Source of the DNA: an uncultured Alphaproteobacteria bacterium
GTDB taxonomy: Bacteria; Pseudomonadota; Alphaproteobacteria; Caulobacterales; Aquidulcibacteraceae
DNA: 64,000 nt
Reading direction: 5' to 3'
NCBI GenBank assembly: GCA_902826335.1
Contig: CADEEL010000010.1
Location: 1 to 64,000 of the forward strand
Part shown: positions 26,279 through 33,353 of the stretch, in pieces
Layout of the letters: each line of letters starts with the position of its first letter
How positions within the stretch are numbered: position 1 is the stretch's first letter
Notes under the pieces: generated by a model
Databases searched by the model: none
Told to the model about the DNA's origin: nothing
Seen by the model: only the letters and a program-made list of their open reading frames with translations
Made by a program: the position numbers and the translations under genes

Positions 26279-27136
26279 TTATTCTGTTGGTGGTCCGGTA
26301 AAGGTGGTCGCGACGCCAACGAGAATGAGCGCGCTGGCGAAGAGCAGCGAGTCGAATGCAAGCGTCATAGTGAGCGCGCGGCGACCTTCCGCTGGCGCTT
26401 CTCTCAACTTTCGCGCAACGATTTGTTTGTTGTAGGCGCCCAGAGCTAACGCCGCGGCGCCAGCCCCGAGCTTCGCAAGGAGCAATTGACCGTAGAGGCT
26501 TGAGAACAGCGCATTGACGCTTCCCGCCAGCAGTATGGCGAGCCATACGCCGATCGGAAGCAGGACCGGGACCAGTACGAGCGCAAGACGCGAGAAATGC
26601 TCGGTCCGAGAGAGAACCGACGCGTCGGACAAATTGGCGCGCGGCCAAAGCGTGATGGGCGCCGCGATCCAGAATGCAGCGATCAGAACATGCATGCCGG
26701 CGCCCCAAGGCGCGAGGCCGGGGCTGTCGAGCGCTTGCGTATGTCCTGTCAGAGCAAAGCCCGCCGCCAACGCAAGGGCTGAGAGAGCGGCAAGGGCGAT
26801 CTTCCGAGAAATCCACGCCGCGAGCGACAGGGCGCCGCCAAGCGCAAACGCGATTGAACTCGCCGCCAGTGTCGGCCACGTCCATGACAGCGTTGCCGCA
26901 TCGATATTGCTGCCGAGCGATCCACCGAGTTGCACATTGGCGATCGCCAGACGGAGCGCGGCGAATATGACCGCTGCACATCCCAGAAGGGCCGCCAATC
27001 GAAGGACGCGCGATTGATCCCCGCGATCGACGATGTTCGCGCCCGCGTGCAGCCCAAGGCCCGCAGCAAGCACGGCCGATGCATAAAGGCCGAGCTTGAC
27101 CGCGAGCAGCCAGGGCGCAAGCGGATCGACTTCCAT
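26279..27136 (-). CDS. copD: CopD, inner-membrane copper protein
   Basis: 285 residues from the ATG at 27136 (MEVDPLAPWLLAVK), which overlaps the copC stop as ATGA. About eight membrane segments with a central GHTQALDSPGLAPWGAGMHVLIAAFWIA, here shortened, typical of CopD/YcnJ proteins thought to move copper across the inner membrane with CopC. The longer reading frame upstream would run through copC and is rejected. Confidence 0.85.
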   Translation of the reverse strand: MEVDPLAPWLLAVKLGLYASAVLAAGLGLHAGANIVDRGDQSRVLRLAALLGCAAVIFAALRLAIANVQLGGSLGSNIDAATLSWTWPTLAASSIAFALGGALSLAAWISRKIALAALSALALAAGFALTGHTQALDSPGLAPWGAGMHVLIAAFWIAAPITLWPRANLSDASVLSRTEHFSRLALVLVPVLLPIGVWLAILLAGSVNALFSSLYGQLLLAKLGAGAAALALGAYNKQIVARKLREAPAEGRRALTMTLAFDSLLFASALILVGVATTFTGPPTE

Positions 27137-27489
27137 CAGCCCGAAATCGTGAAATGGACTGCGCCCGGCATGGCGTGTCCATCGCGCGCGATGGTGCGCC
27201 ACGAGAGCGTGTAGGCGCCCGGCGTTAGCGTGGGCAGCGGGATGGCGAATGAGGACGCCATCTGATGCAGCGGCGTGTAATTGAGCGCTACGGGGCGACC
27301 TGCGGCGTCAGTCAAGTTGACGCTGGCAAGTCCGGTGGCGCCGGAAAACACGATGGTGAAGTTCGCCGGCGCGCGCGCGAGCGTGGCGTTTTCAGCAATG
27401 TTGGTTTCACGCACCGAGGTATGCGCAAGGGCCGGTGTCGCCGCCATCATCGCGGCTGCGGCCGCCATTGCCAGAGCGAGACGTTTCAT
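27136..27489 (-). CDS. copC: CopC, periplasmic copper carrier
   Basis: 117 residues with a signal peptide ending ALA; the mature N-terminus is HTSVRETNIAE, giving the histidine brace residue of CopC proteins. Later RDGHAMPG supplies a second His. Small beta-barrel fold of the CopC/PcoC family, which binds Cu(II) in the periplasm and passes it to CopD. Co-translated with copD. Confidence 0.9.
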   Translation of the reverse strand: MKRLALAMAAAAAMMAATPALAHTSVRETNIAENATLARAPANFTIVFSGATGLASVNLTDAAGRPVALNYTPLHQMASSFAIPLPTLTPGAYTLSWRTIARDGHAMPGAVHFTISG

Positions 27490-27515
27490 TCCGTTCTCCG
27501 TTGTGGCGGCTTGAA

Positions 27516-27890
27516 TTAGTGGACCATGTACCGGACGCGTCCGGTCATGGTGTGATTGTCCGTGCCGCTAGCGGTCCAGACGATCGTGTAATTGCCCGGC
27601 GTGAGGCGCGGCAGCGCAGCCGAAACCGTCGCGCCTGCGGTGGCGCCGGCGAGATCAACGGACGAAGGATCGCCGCCCCGGGGCGTTACGACCAGGCTCG
27701 TCAAACGCATCGGGTGCGGAAAGGTGGCGCTGAACCGCTCCGGCGCCGCGCCCATCGCGCCATCGGCGGGCGTGGTTTGCACGGCGGTCGCTCCGGCGTG
27801 CGCGTCATGGTCGTGCGCCTGCGCAAAGGCGAGCGGCGCCGGCGAGGCCAGCGTCAGACCGGCGGCAAGAGCGAGAAGAGCTTTACGCAT
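27516..27890 (-). CDS. CopC-domain protein, second copy
   Basis: 124 residues with a signal peptide (cleavage near AFAQA) followed by an unusual HDHDAH stretch, then a CopC-like beta domain (PADGAMGAAPERFSATFPHPM, shortened, to GTDNHTMTGRVRYMVH). It differs markedly from the adjacent copC and has lost the canonical N-terminal AH start, with the His cluster perhaps substituting. Lies between copC and copB in the same operon. Confidence 0.8.
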   Translation of the reverse strand: MRKALLALAAGLTLASPAPLAFAQAHDHDAHAGATAVQTTPADGAMGAAPERFSATFPHPMRLTSLVVTPRGGDPSSVDLAGATAGATVSAALPRLTPGNYTIVWTASGTDNHTMTGRVRYMVH

Positions 27891-27906
27891 CGATTTCTCC
27901 TGTGTG

Positions 27907-28803
27907 TTAGAACAAGGCGCGCACGCCGAGCACGACGCGTGTCGCCTCGGGAGCGTCGCCGTTCGCCCTGACGAGATTGCGGGTGTCGCCCACGGCGCCG
28001 CTCCATTCGACGCCGACATAGGGAGCAAAGCCCCGCGTGATTTCGTAGCGAAGCCGCGCTCCGGCCAGGACGTTTGAGAGCCCGGCGCCGATCGCAAACT
28101 CCGGTATCTCCTGCGCGGACAGCGTAACTTCTGCGCGAGGCTGCAGAATGAGGCGCTGTGTCAGGCGCAGGTCATATTCCGCTTGCGCCCGCGCGGTGAG
28201 TTCGCCTTCGTTCGAGACGAACAGCGCGCCATCGACCTCGAACCAATAGGGCGCGAGGCCCTGAACGCCGAGCACAAGGTCGGTGCGGTCGCCTTCCGGG
28301 CGGTAGGTCTGACGCACGCCGCCCTGCAGATCGAAATAGGGCGTGACCGCGCGGCTGTAGAGGAGTTGAAGCTCGGCATGTTCGAGATCGCCGTCGAACG
28401 CGCCTTCGCCTTCCGACTTCCACCAGAAGCGGTTGATGTCGCCGCCATACCAGCCTTGCGCATCCCAGGCGTAGCGCTCAGCGCCATTGCCGGACGTTGC
28501 CTCAAGACGATCGAGGATGATGGCGTGCGTGATGACTTCACCGTTCTCCACGCGCAATTGCTCTCTGGCGCCCGCCATCACTGCCGGGTCGAAATAGAGA
28601 TCGGCGGCGTTGGCGGAGCCATCGCCCGCAGCAGTGGGAGGGGCGACGTCGGAGGGCATCTGCATACTATGGCCGGCGTGTGGATCCGCCTCGGCGGGCG
28701 CTGCCAGGATCGGCGGCGTCTGCGTGTGCGCGGAATGATCCTGCGCGGCGGCAGGCGAGATGGTGAGCAGGATCGGCGCGAGGGCGGTAGCGAAGACTCT
28801 CAC
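27907..28803 (-). CDS. copB: CopB, outer-membrane copper protein
   Basis: 298 residues with a signal peptide, a His/Met-containing N-terminal linker (DHSAHTQ, HAGHSMQM) and the CopB outer-membrane beta-barrel domain ending in VVLGVRALF with a C-terminal aromatic residue as required for barrel insertion. PcoB/CopB proteins lower periplasmic copper by an unknown route. Start overlaps the copA stop by four bases. Confidence 0.9.
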   Translation of the reverse strand: MRVFATALAPILLTISPAAAQDHSAHTQTPPILAAPAEADPHAGHSMQMPSDVAPPTAAGDGSANAADLYFDPAVMAGAREQLRVENGEVITHAIILDRLEATSGNGAERYAWDAQGWYGGDINRFWWKSEGEGAFDGDLEHAELQLLYSRAVTPYFDLQGGVRQTYRPEGDRTDLVLGVQGLAPYWFEVDGALFVSNEGELTARAQAEYDLRLTQRLILQPRAEVTLSAQEIPEFAIGAGLSNVLAGARLRYEITRGFAPYVGVEWSGAVGDTRNLVRANGDAPEATRVVLGVRALF

Positions 28804-30545
28804 GATGCAGCCTCATCAAGCGGACGCACCGTGACGACGTTGAACATGCCGGAGTGCATGTGCATCATCATGTGGCAGTGAAACGCCCAATCGCCGGGTG
28901 CATCGGCGGTGAGATCGAAAGACAAGCGCCCGCCCGGCGCGACGTTTACGGTGTGCTTCAAAGGCTGATTGCCAGCGTGGCCGTTGACCAGTTCGAAGAA
29001 GTGTCCGTGCAGATGGATCGGGTGCTGCATCATCGTGTCGTTCACGAGCGTGACTCGAACACGCTCGTTGCGCTCAAAGCGGATCGGTTCGACGATCTCG
29101 CTAAAGCGGCGGCCGTCGAAGCCCCACATATAGCGTTCCATATTGCCGGTCAGGTGGATCTCCAGCGTGCGGGAAGGCGGACGCGTGTCGCGGTTCGGGT
29201 TGAGCGCGACGAGATCGGTGTAGACGAGGACGCGATGGGGCTCGTTCTCCAGCCCGAGCGGACGCTCGGCCAATCGGTTCTCGGGCATCGGCGAGATGCT
29301 TTGTACGCCGACGCCAACCGCCATGTTCGGCGGCGCGAGCGTTGGATCGCGCATGTTCATCGCGCCATGGTCCATCGATCCATGATCCATGCCGCCGGCG
29401 CCGTGATCCATGGCGCCCATGTTCATGGCCCCCATATCCATACCCATGTCGCGCATGGTGAGATTGGGGACTTGGCGGAGCGGGGGAATTTCCGCGCTCA
29501 TGCCAAGGCGTGGCGCAAGCGTGGCGCGGCCTAGCCCTGAGCGATCTACAGCTTCCGAGACGATTGTGTAGGCGCGATCATCGCGCGGCGTGACGATGAC
29601 GTCATAGGTTTCCGCCACCGCGATCTGGAATTCATCGACTTCAACGGGGCGCACATTCTCGCCGTCGGCTTGCACCACACGCATCGGCAGGCCTGGAATG
29701 CGGACGTTGAAGTTCGTCATCGCCGAGGCGTTGATGATCCGAAGGCGCACGCGCTCGCCGGGCGCAAACAAGCCAGTCCAGTTTTCCTGCGGCCCGTGGC
29801 CATTGACGAGATAGGTGTAAGTCGAGCCGGTGACGTCGGAGATGTCGCGCGGGTCCATGCGCATCTGCGCCCACATGCGCCGCTCGGAAGCGCTCATGCG
29901 GTCTTCGCCGGAAAGAAGCCCGGCGATTGTCGTGCGCTGTCGGTTGAAAGAGCCGGGGCTGGCCTTGAGGCGGCGCAGGATTTCGTGCGGGTGGAGGAAG
30001 CTCCAATCGGAAAGCACGATCACGTGCTCGCGGTCGTAGGCGACAGAATCGGCGCCCGCAGGATCGATGATCAACGGACCGAAATGACCCATCGCTTCCT
30101 GCAGCCCTGAATGGCTGTGATACCAATAGGTGCCCGACTGGCGAACATGGAAGTCGTAGGCGAACGTCTCGCCAGGGCGAATGCCCGGGAAGCTGACGCC
30201 CGGCACGCCATCCATCTGGAAGGGCAACAGAACGCCATGCCAGTGGATGGAGGTGTCTTCATCCAGCGTGTTGGTGACCGAGAGGCGCGCGTGCTGGCCT
30301 TCGCGCAGGCGTATAAGCGGCGCCGGCAGCGTGCCGTTGACGGTGATGGCGTGACCGGTGCGGCCGCCGACACTGAAGGGCGAGTGGCCGACGGTGAGCG
30401 CAATATCCGGTCCGCTGAGCGTTGCGAGCGTTGGCGCAACGCCGCGCGATCCTGTCTGCGCCCAGGCAGGAAAAAGCGCCTGCACGCCAGCGAGCGCGCC
30501 GGCGCCCGCGAAGGCCTTCAACACTTTCCGGCGCTCTACTGACAC
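28800..30545 (-). CDS. copA: CopA, periplasmic multicopper oxidase
   Basis: About 581 residues. The GTG at 30545 is preferred: an AAGGAG ribosome site ends six bases before it, and it gives a Tat-type signal (ERRKVLKAFAGAG). All copper ligand blocks are present: HWHG, WYHSHSG, HPIHLHGHFF and HCHMMMHMHSGM. A Met/His-rich insert (MGMDMGAMNMGAMDHG and following) near residues 370-410 is typical of CopA/PcoA, which oxidises Cu(I) to Cu(II). First gene of the copABC-type operon and downstream of a CueR-type promoter. Confidence 0.94.
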   Translation of the reverse strand: MSVERRKVLKAFAGAGALAGVQALFPAWAQTGSRGVAPTLATLSGPDIALTVGHSPFSVGGRTGHAITVNGTLPAPLIRLREGQHARLSVTNTLDEDTSIHWHGVLLPFQMDGVPGVSFPGIRPGETFAYDFHVRQSGTYWYHSHSGLQEAMGHFGPLIIDPAGADSVAYDREHVIVLSDWSFLHPHEILRRLKASPGSFNRQRTTIAGLLSGEDRMSASERRMWAQMRMDPRDISDVTGSTYTYLVNGHGPQENWTGLFAPGERVRLRIINASAMTNFNVRIPGLPMRVVQADGENVRPVEVDEFQIAVAETYDVIVTPRDDRAYTIVSEAVDRSGLGRATLAPRLGMSAEIPPLRQVPNLTMRDMGMDMGAMNMGAMDHGAGGMDHGSMDHGAMNMRDPTLAPPNMAVGVGVQSISPMPENRLAERPLGLENEPHRVLVYTDLVALNPNRDTRPPSRTLEIHLTGNMERYMWGFDGRRFSEIVEPIRFERNERVRVTLVNDTMMQHPIHLHGHFFELVNGHAGNQPLKHTVNVAPGGRLSFDLTADAPGDWAFHCHMMMHMHSGMFNVVTVRPLDEAAS

Positions 30546-30579
30546 GATGATCTCCTTGCCTGTCATTCAGGACGCGTTC

Positions 30580-30610
30580 GTTCTGCACCTTCCCATCACT
30601 GGAAGGTCAA
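30580..30610 (-). promoter_or_regulatory. CueR-type promoter of the copA oxidase operon
   Basis: On the minus strand: -35 TTGACC (30610-30605), a 19-bp spacer and -10 CAGAAC (30585-30580). The spacer holds the dyad ACCTTCC-N7-GGAAGGT (30607-30587). The long 19-bp spacer and the dyad are diagnostic of MerR/CueR-activated promoters. It lies 35 bp before the oxidase start. Confidence 0.85.
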
Positions 30611-30648
30611 CCCCGTTTGTGATCATCTCAAATACGCATGGAGGCCGG

Positions 30649-31215
30649 TCATCCCTCATTGGGAGCGCCTATCGCCGTCGCGAGCGCGCGCCTGGCGCGA
30701 TAAATGCGCACTTCGACCGCCTTGGCCGTAAGTCCCAGGCTCTCGCCGATCTCGCGATAGGAAGTCTCGCCGGTGAGCGAAAGCAGCAAGGGCGCCTTCA
30801 GTCCATCGGGCAGCGCCGCAATAGCCTCATCGAGCCGCGTTAACGCATCTTCTCGTTCATTGGCGGCGGCGATCGGTTGTTCGATCTCAAGACCCGGACG
30901 GTCGATGTCTTCGGCGCGATAGAAGAAACTGCGGACAGCGCGGCGGCGTCGCCAATCGCGGCACTTGTTGATGGCGATGCGTTTCAGCCAGATGCTGAAA
31001 GGACGTCGCTCGTCGAACCGCCTCAGCGCGCGCCAGGCTGCAACAAAACTTTCCTGCACCAGATCGAAGGCCTCGCCGGCATCGCCCGTGTAGGCGCGCA
31101 CGAAACGGTAGAGATCCTCCTTGTGGCGACGCATCAGCTGTGTGAACGCGCGCTCCTCGCCCGCCAGCACGGCCGCGATGAGCGCGGCGTCGCTGCGCTC
31201 ATCGGCCTCCTTCAT
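30649..31215 (-). CDS. ECF sigma factor (CnrH-like)
   Basis: 188 residues with sigma-2 (DLVQESFVAAWRALRRFD, shortened; INKCRDWRRR) and sigma-4 (RLDEAIAALPDGLKAPLLLS, then SYREIGESLGLTAKAVEVRIYRARRAL) regions. It overlaps by four bases with a CnrX-like sensor gene, which overlaps a small anti-sigma-like gene. This Y-X-H order is that of the nickel/cobalt regulators cnrYXH and of other metal-sensing ECF loci. Its target promoters are not identified here. Confidence 0.88.
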   Translation of the reverse strand: MKEADERSDAALIAAVLAGEERAFTQLMRRHKEDLYRFVRAYTGDAGEAFDLVQESFVAAWRALRRFDERRPFSIWLKRIAINKCRDWRRRRAVRSFFYRAEDIDRPGLEIEQPIAAANEREDALTRLDEAIAALPDGLKAPLLLSLTGETSYREIGESLGLTAKAVEVRIYRARRALATAIGAPNEG

Positions 31216-31646
31216 CGCGCTTCGGCGGTCAGCGATTCAACGACGGTGGTATCGAACACCGCTTGCTGATCTGGAGTCAGCACTTCGCGCATGGCGAAGA
31301 CGTGACGGATGGTTTCGGATTGAAGCTCTCCCATGGGGCGATGGAAGCGTTCAATGGCGGCGGTAACGCCCGGGCCGTAGCCGTGCTCTTCGCGAATGGC
31401 CGCGGCGAGGTCGGCATTCGCCGCACGCATTTCCAGTTCAAGCGCCTGGCGTCGTGTCGCGAACGCGGCCTCAATGGTTTCGATGCGGCCAATCTGGTCG
31501 CGCGTTAAATCCAGGCGCTCATGGACGATGTCGTGCAGGCTCGGCGTGCTGCGTTGAAATACGTTCATGCCCAGCCACACACCGCCAAGCCCTGCCGCAA
31601 AGGCGACGAGGGCGGTGACGATCAGTCCCCTCCAGGAGGGGTTCAT
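31212..31646 (-). CDS. CnrX-like periplasmic metal sensor
   Basis: 144 residues from the ATG at 31646: one N-terminal membrane anchor and a helical periplasmic domain. The CnrX ligand pattern can be followed: LHDIVHERL (H-x3-H), the E of the next helix, and FHRPMGELQ...HVFAMREVL (His and Met four apart), then LTPDQQAVFD. In the family, Ni/Co/Cu binding here releases the sigma factor from its membrane anchor. Overlaps the genes on both sides (ATGA). Confidence 0.83.
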   Translation of the reverse strand: MNPSWRGLIVTALVAFAAGLGGVWLGMNVFQRSTPSLHDIVHERLDLTRDQIGRIETIEAAFATRRQALELEMRAANADLAAAIREEHGYGPGVTAAIERFHRPMGELQSETIRHVFAMREVLTPDQQAVFDTTVVESLTAEAR

Positions 31647-31918
31647 CGCGCGCCCTCCAGCAGCGTCGAGGGCGCGTAAGGCGAATGTACACCGAACGGC
31701 GAGGCTTCCGCCGGCGCGGCGCTGGAGGCGGCGCCGGCCGCTACCCCGGCGATCATCATTACGGCGACAAAGGCGGCGCGCACGCTGAGGAGGCCCGCGA
31801 CGTCTGGCGCGCGCGTCGCGGCGATCGCCGCCCACACGCGCGGTTCAAGCTGGCTGAGGTCCGCTTGCGGGCGCCGCTCACGCCATGCCGAAAGCACATC
31901 ATCAAGGTTTGTTTGCAT
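31643..31918 (-). CDS. CnrY-like small membrane anti-sigma protein
   Basis: 91 residues from the ATG at 31918. A cytoplasmic N-terminal helix region (LDDVLSAWRERRPQADLSQLEPRVW, shortened) precedes one membrane helix (LSVRAAFVAVMMIAGVAAGA) and a short periplasmic tail. Size, topology and position upstream of the CnrX-like and CnrH-like genes match CnrY, the anti-sigma factor. Sequence conservation in this family is low, so context carries most of the weight. Confidence 0.72.
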   Translation of the reverse strand: MQTNLDDVLSAWRERRPQADLSQLEPRVWAAIAATRAPDVAGLLSVRAAFVAVMMIAGVAAGAASSAAPAEASPFGVHSPYAPSTLLEGAR

Positions 31919-32036
31919 CGCACTACTCTCCGCCCTCCGCACATCATACGCAGGACGATTGGAGTTCCCTCATCCTTGGCAGGAGGGGATCGCGTCTTAG
32001 GTGCGTATAGGGAGTGACAAGAACCTGGAGCTGCGC

Positions 32037-32531
32037 ATGAGGCAAGAAAGATCGGGTCTGGGCCGGCGCGGCGCGCTGGCGTTTGCGCTTGGCGCTGGCG
32101 CAGCGCTGTTGTCGCCGTTCGCCATGGCGCAACAGGCGCGACCCTCTATGCATGTGCGCCGCGACCCCGGCTGCGGATGCTGTCTCGCCTGGGCCGAGAT
32201 CATGCGCCGCAGCGGGCGTTTCACCATCACGGTGACGAACGAAGCGGACATGAGCGCTGTGAAGCAGAGCCTCGGCGTCCCGCCCGATCTGGCGTCCTGT
32301 CATACCGCGACCGTCGCGGGCTTGGCCATCGAGGGCCACGTTCCCCTGGACGACATCGTACGCCTCATTGAGACGCGGCCAGCGGGCGTGCGCGGCATCG
32401 CCGTTCCCGGCATGCCGGTCGGCTCGCCGGGCATGGAGCAGTCGGGCCTCGGCCGCGAGGCGTTCGCGGTCATCGCATTTTCGGGCGACGGCGCCCGGCG
32501 CATTTTCGCGCGCTATCCCGCGCGCGATTGA
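32037..32531 (+). CDS. DUF411 copper-associated protein
   Basis: 164 residues from the ATG at 32037 (ribosome site CTGGAG just upstream; a GTG at 32001 is possible). A Tat-like signal (GRRGALAFALGAGAALL) is followed by the DUF411 domain with RRDPGCGCCLAWAE (thiol motif) and SCHTATVAGLAIEGHVP. These secreted proteins are routinely found in copper-resistance clusters and probably bind copper through Cys/His. Four bases from the next gene's upstream region; likely co-transcribed with it. Confidence 0.87.
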   Translation: MRQERSGLGRRGALAFALGAGAALLSPFAMAQQARPSMHVRRDPGCGCCLAWAEIMRRSGRFTITVTNEADMSAVKQSLGVPPDLASCHTATVAGLAIEGHVPLDDIVRLIETRPAGVRGIAVPGMPVGSPGMEQSGLGREAFAVIAFSGDGARRIFARYPARD

Positions 32532-32545
32532 CGAGGAAACAGATC

Positions 32546-32809
32546 ATGAAATTGGGTTGGATGGCGGCTTTGGCCGCGGCAGCTGTGCTTGGCGGCTGCG
32601 CAAGCGCGCAAGGCATGGGTCATGGCGCGATGAATCACGATGAGATGATGCGCCATTGTCAGATGATGCAGGAGCGTGGCGATGGGGCGGCGGCGCACGC
32701 CGATCACGATCCGGCGCGGCACGGCGGCATGAGCCATGAGGACATGATGCGTCACTGCGCCGAAATGCGCGCGGGCGCAGGCGAGGCGACCCCTCCTCAT
32801 TCGCAATAG
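32546..32809 (+). CDS. Met/His-rich small lipoprotein
   Basis: 87 residues, ATG at 32546 with a GAGGAAA ribosome site. Lipoprotein signal (LGGCAS, Cys near 19). The mature part has two near repeats of H-x-x-M-M-R-H-C (NHDEMMRHCQMM and SHEDMMRHCAEM) plus further His, an arrangement suited to binding copper ions at the envelope. No named family recognised. It follows the DUF411 gene by 14 bp. Confidence 0.75.
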   Translation: MKLGWMAALAAAAVLGGCASAQGMGHGAMNHDEMMRHCQMMQERGDGAAAHADHDPARHGGMSHEDMMRHCAEMRAGAGEATPPHSQ

Positions 32810-32829
32810 TTGATCGCAGGGTCGCGCGC

Positions 32830-33252
32830 TCAAGTGCGCCGCGCTCGCTTCGCACTTGGTGCGCGCGGCTTTGCGAGATCATCGAGGATCGGGCAATCTG
32901 AACGCTCGTCGCCGTGACAATGCTGCGCAAGTTGCCGAAGCGTCTTCATCACCGCGCGCATCTCGCGAATTCGGCGTTCGAGATCGGCGATGTGTGTTTC
33001 CGCCAAGCGCTTCACGTCGCGCGAGGGTCGCTTTTTGTCGCTCCAGAGCGCGAGCAAGGCGGAGACCTCTTCCAGCGAAAAGCCCAGATCGCGGGTGCGG
33101 CGGACAAACTGAAGCACAGCGACCTCCCGGTCGCCGTAATCGCGGTAGCCATTGGCGCGACGCGCCGCCGATGGAAGCAGGCCGATTTCCTCGTAATAGC
33201 GTATCATTTTGGCCGAGACGCCCGTTCGCTCAGATGCTTGGCCAATGTTCAT
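32830..33252 (-). CDS. cueR: CueR, copper-sensing MerR-family activator
   Basis: 140 residues. MerR winged helix at the N-terminus (MNIGQASERTGVSAKMIRYYEEIGLLP), shown here only to identify residues 1-27 in part: IGQASERTGVSAKMIRYYE is the DNA-binding helix pair. A dimerisation helix follows, then the Cu(I)-binding loop with the two cysteines eight apart (CHGDERSDCP). A serine at the key selectivity position was not checked. Divergent from the CopA ATPase; both cop promoters in this window carry its operator. Confidence 0.92.
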   Translation of the reverse strand: MNIGQASERTGVSAKMIRYYEEIGLLPSAARRANGYRDYGDREVAVLQFVRRTRDLGFSLEEVSALLALWSDKKRPSRDVKRLAETHIADLERRIREMRAVMKTLRQLAQHCHGDERSDCPILDDLAKPRAPSAKRARRT

Positions 33253-33276
33253 GGGATCAGAACCGAATTTTCCGTG

Positions 33277-33307
33277 TTGACCTTACCATTGTGGGAAGGT
33301 GCAGGCT
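33277..33307 (+). promoter_or_regulatory. CueR-type promoter of the CopA ATPase
   Basis: -35 TTGACC (33277-33282), 19-bp spacer, -10 CAGGCT (33302-33307); the spacer region holds the dyad ACCTTAC-N7-GGAAGGT (33280-33300). It is nearly identical to the element in front of the copA oxidase. It lies in the cueR-copA intergenic region, 25 bp from the cueR start and ~46 bp before the ATPase ATG. Confidence 0.87.
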
Positions 33308-33353
33308 CTGCGGCAAGTGAAATCAGGAGCGCGAGTACACTCGCGAGCACGAC

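Noticed and set aside
25539-27182. Very long version of the PepSY gene
   Set aside because: The upstream ~310 codons overlap copD in another frame; a clear ribosome site supports the internal GTG at 26252.
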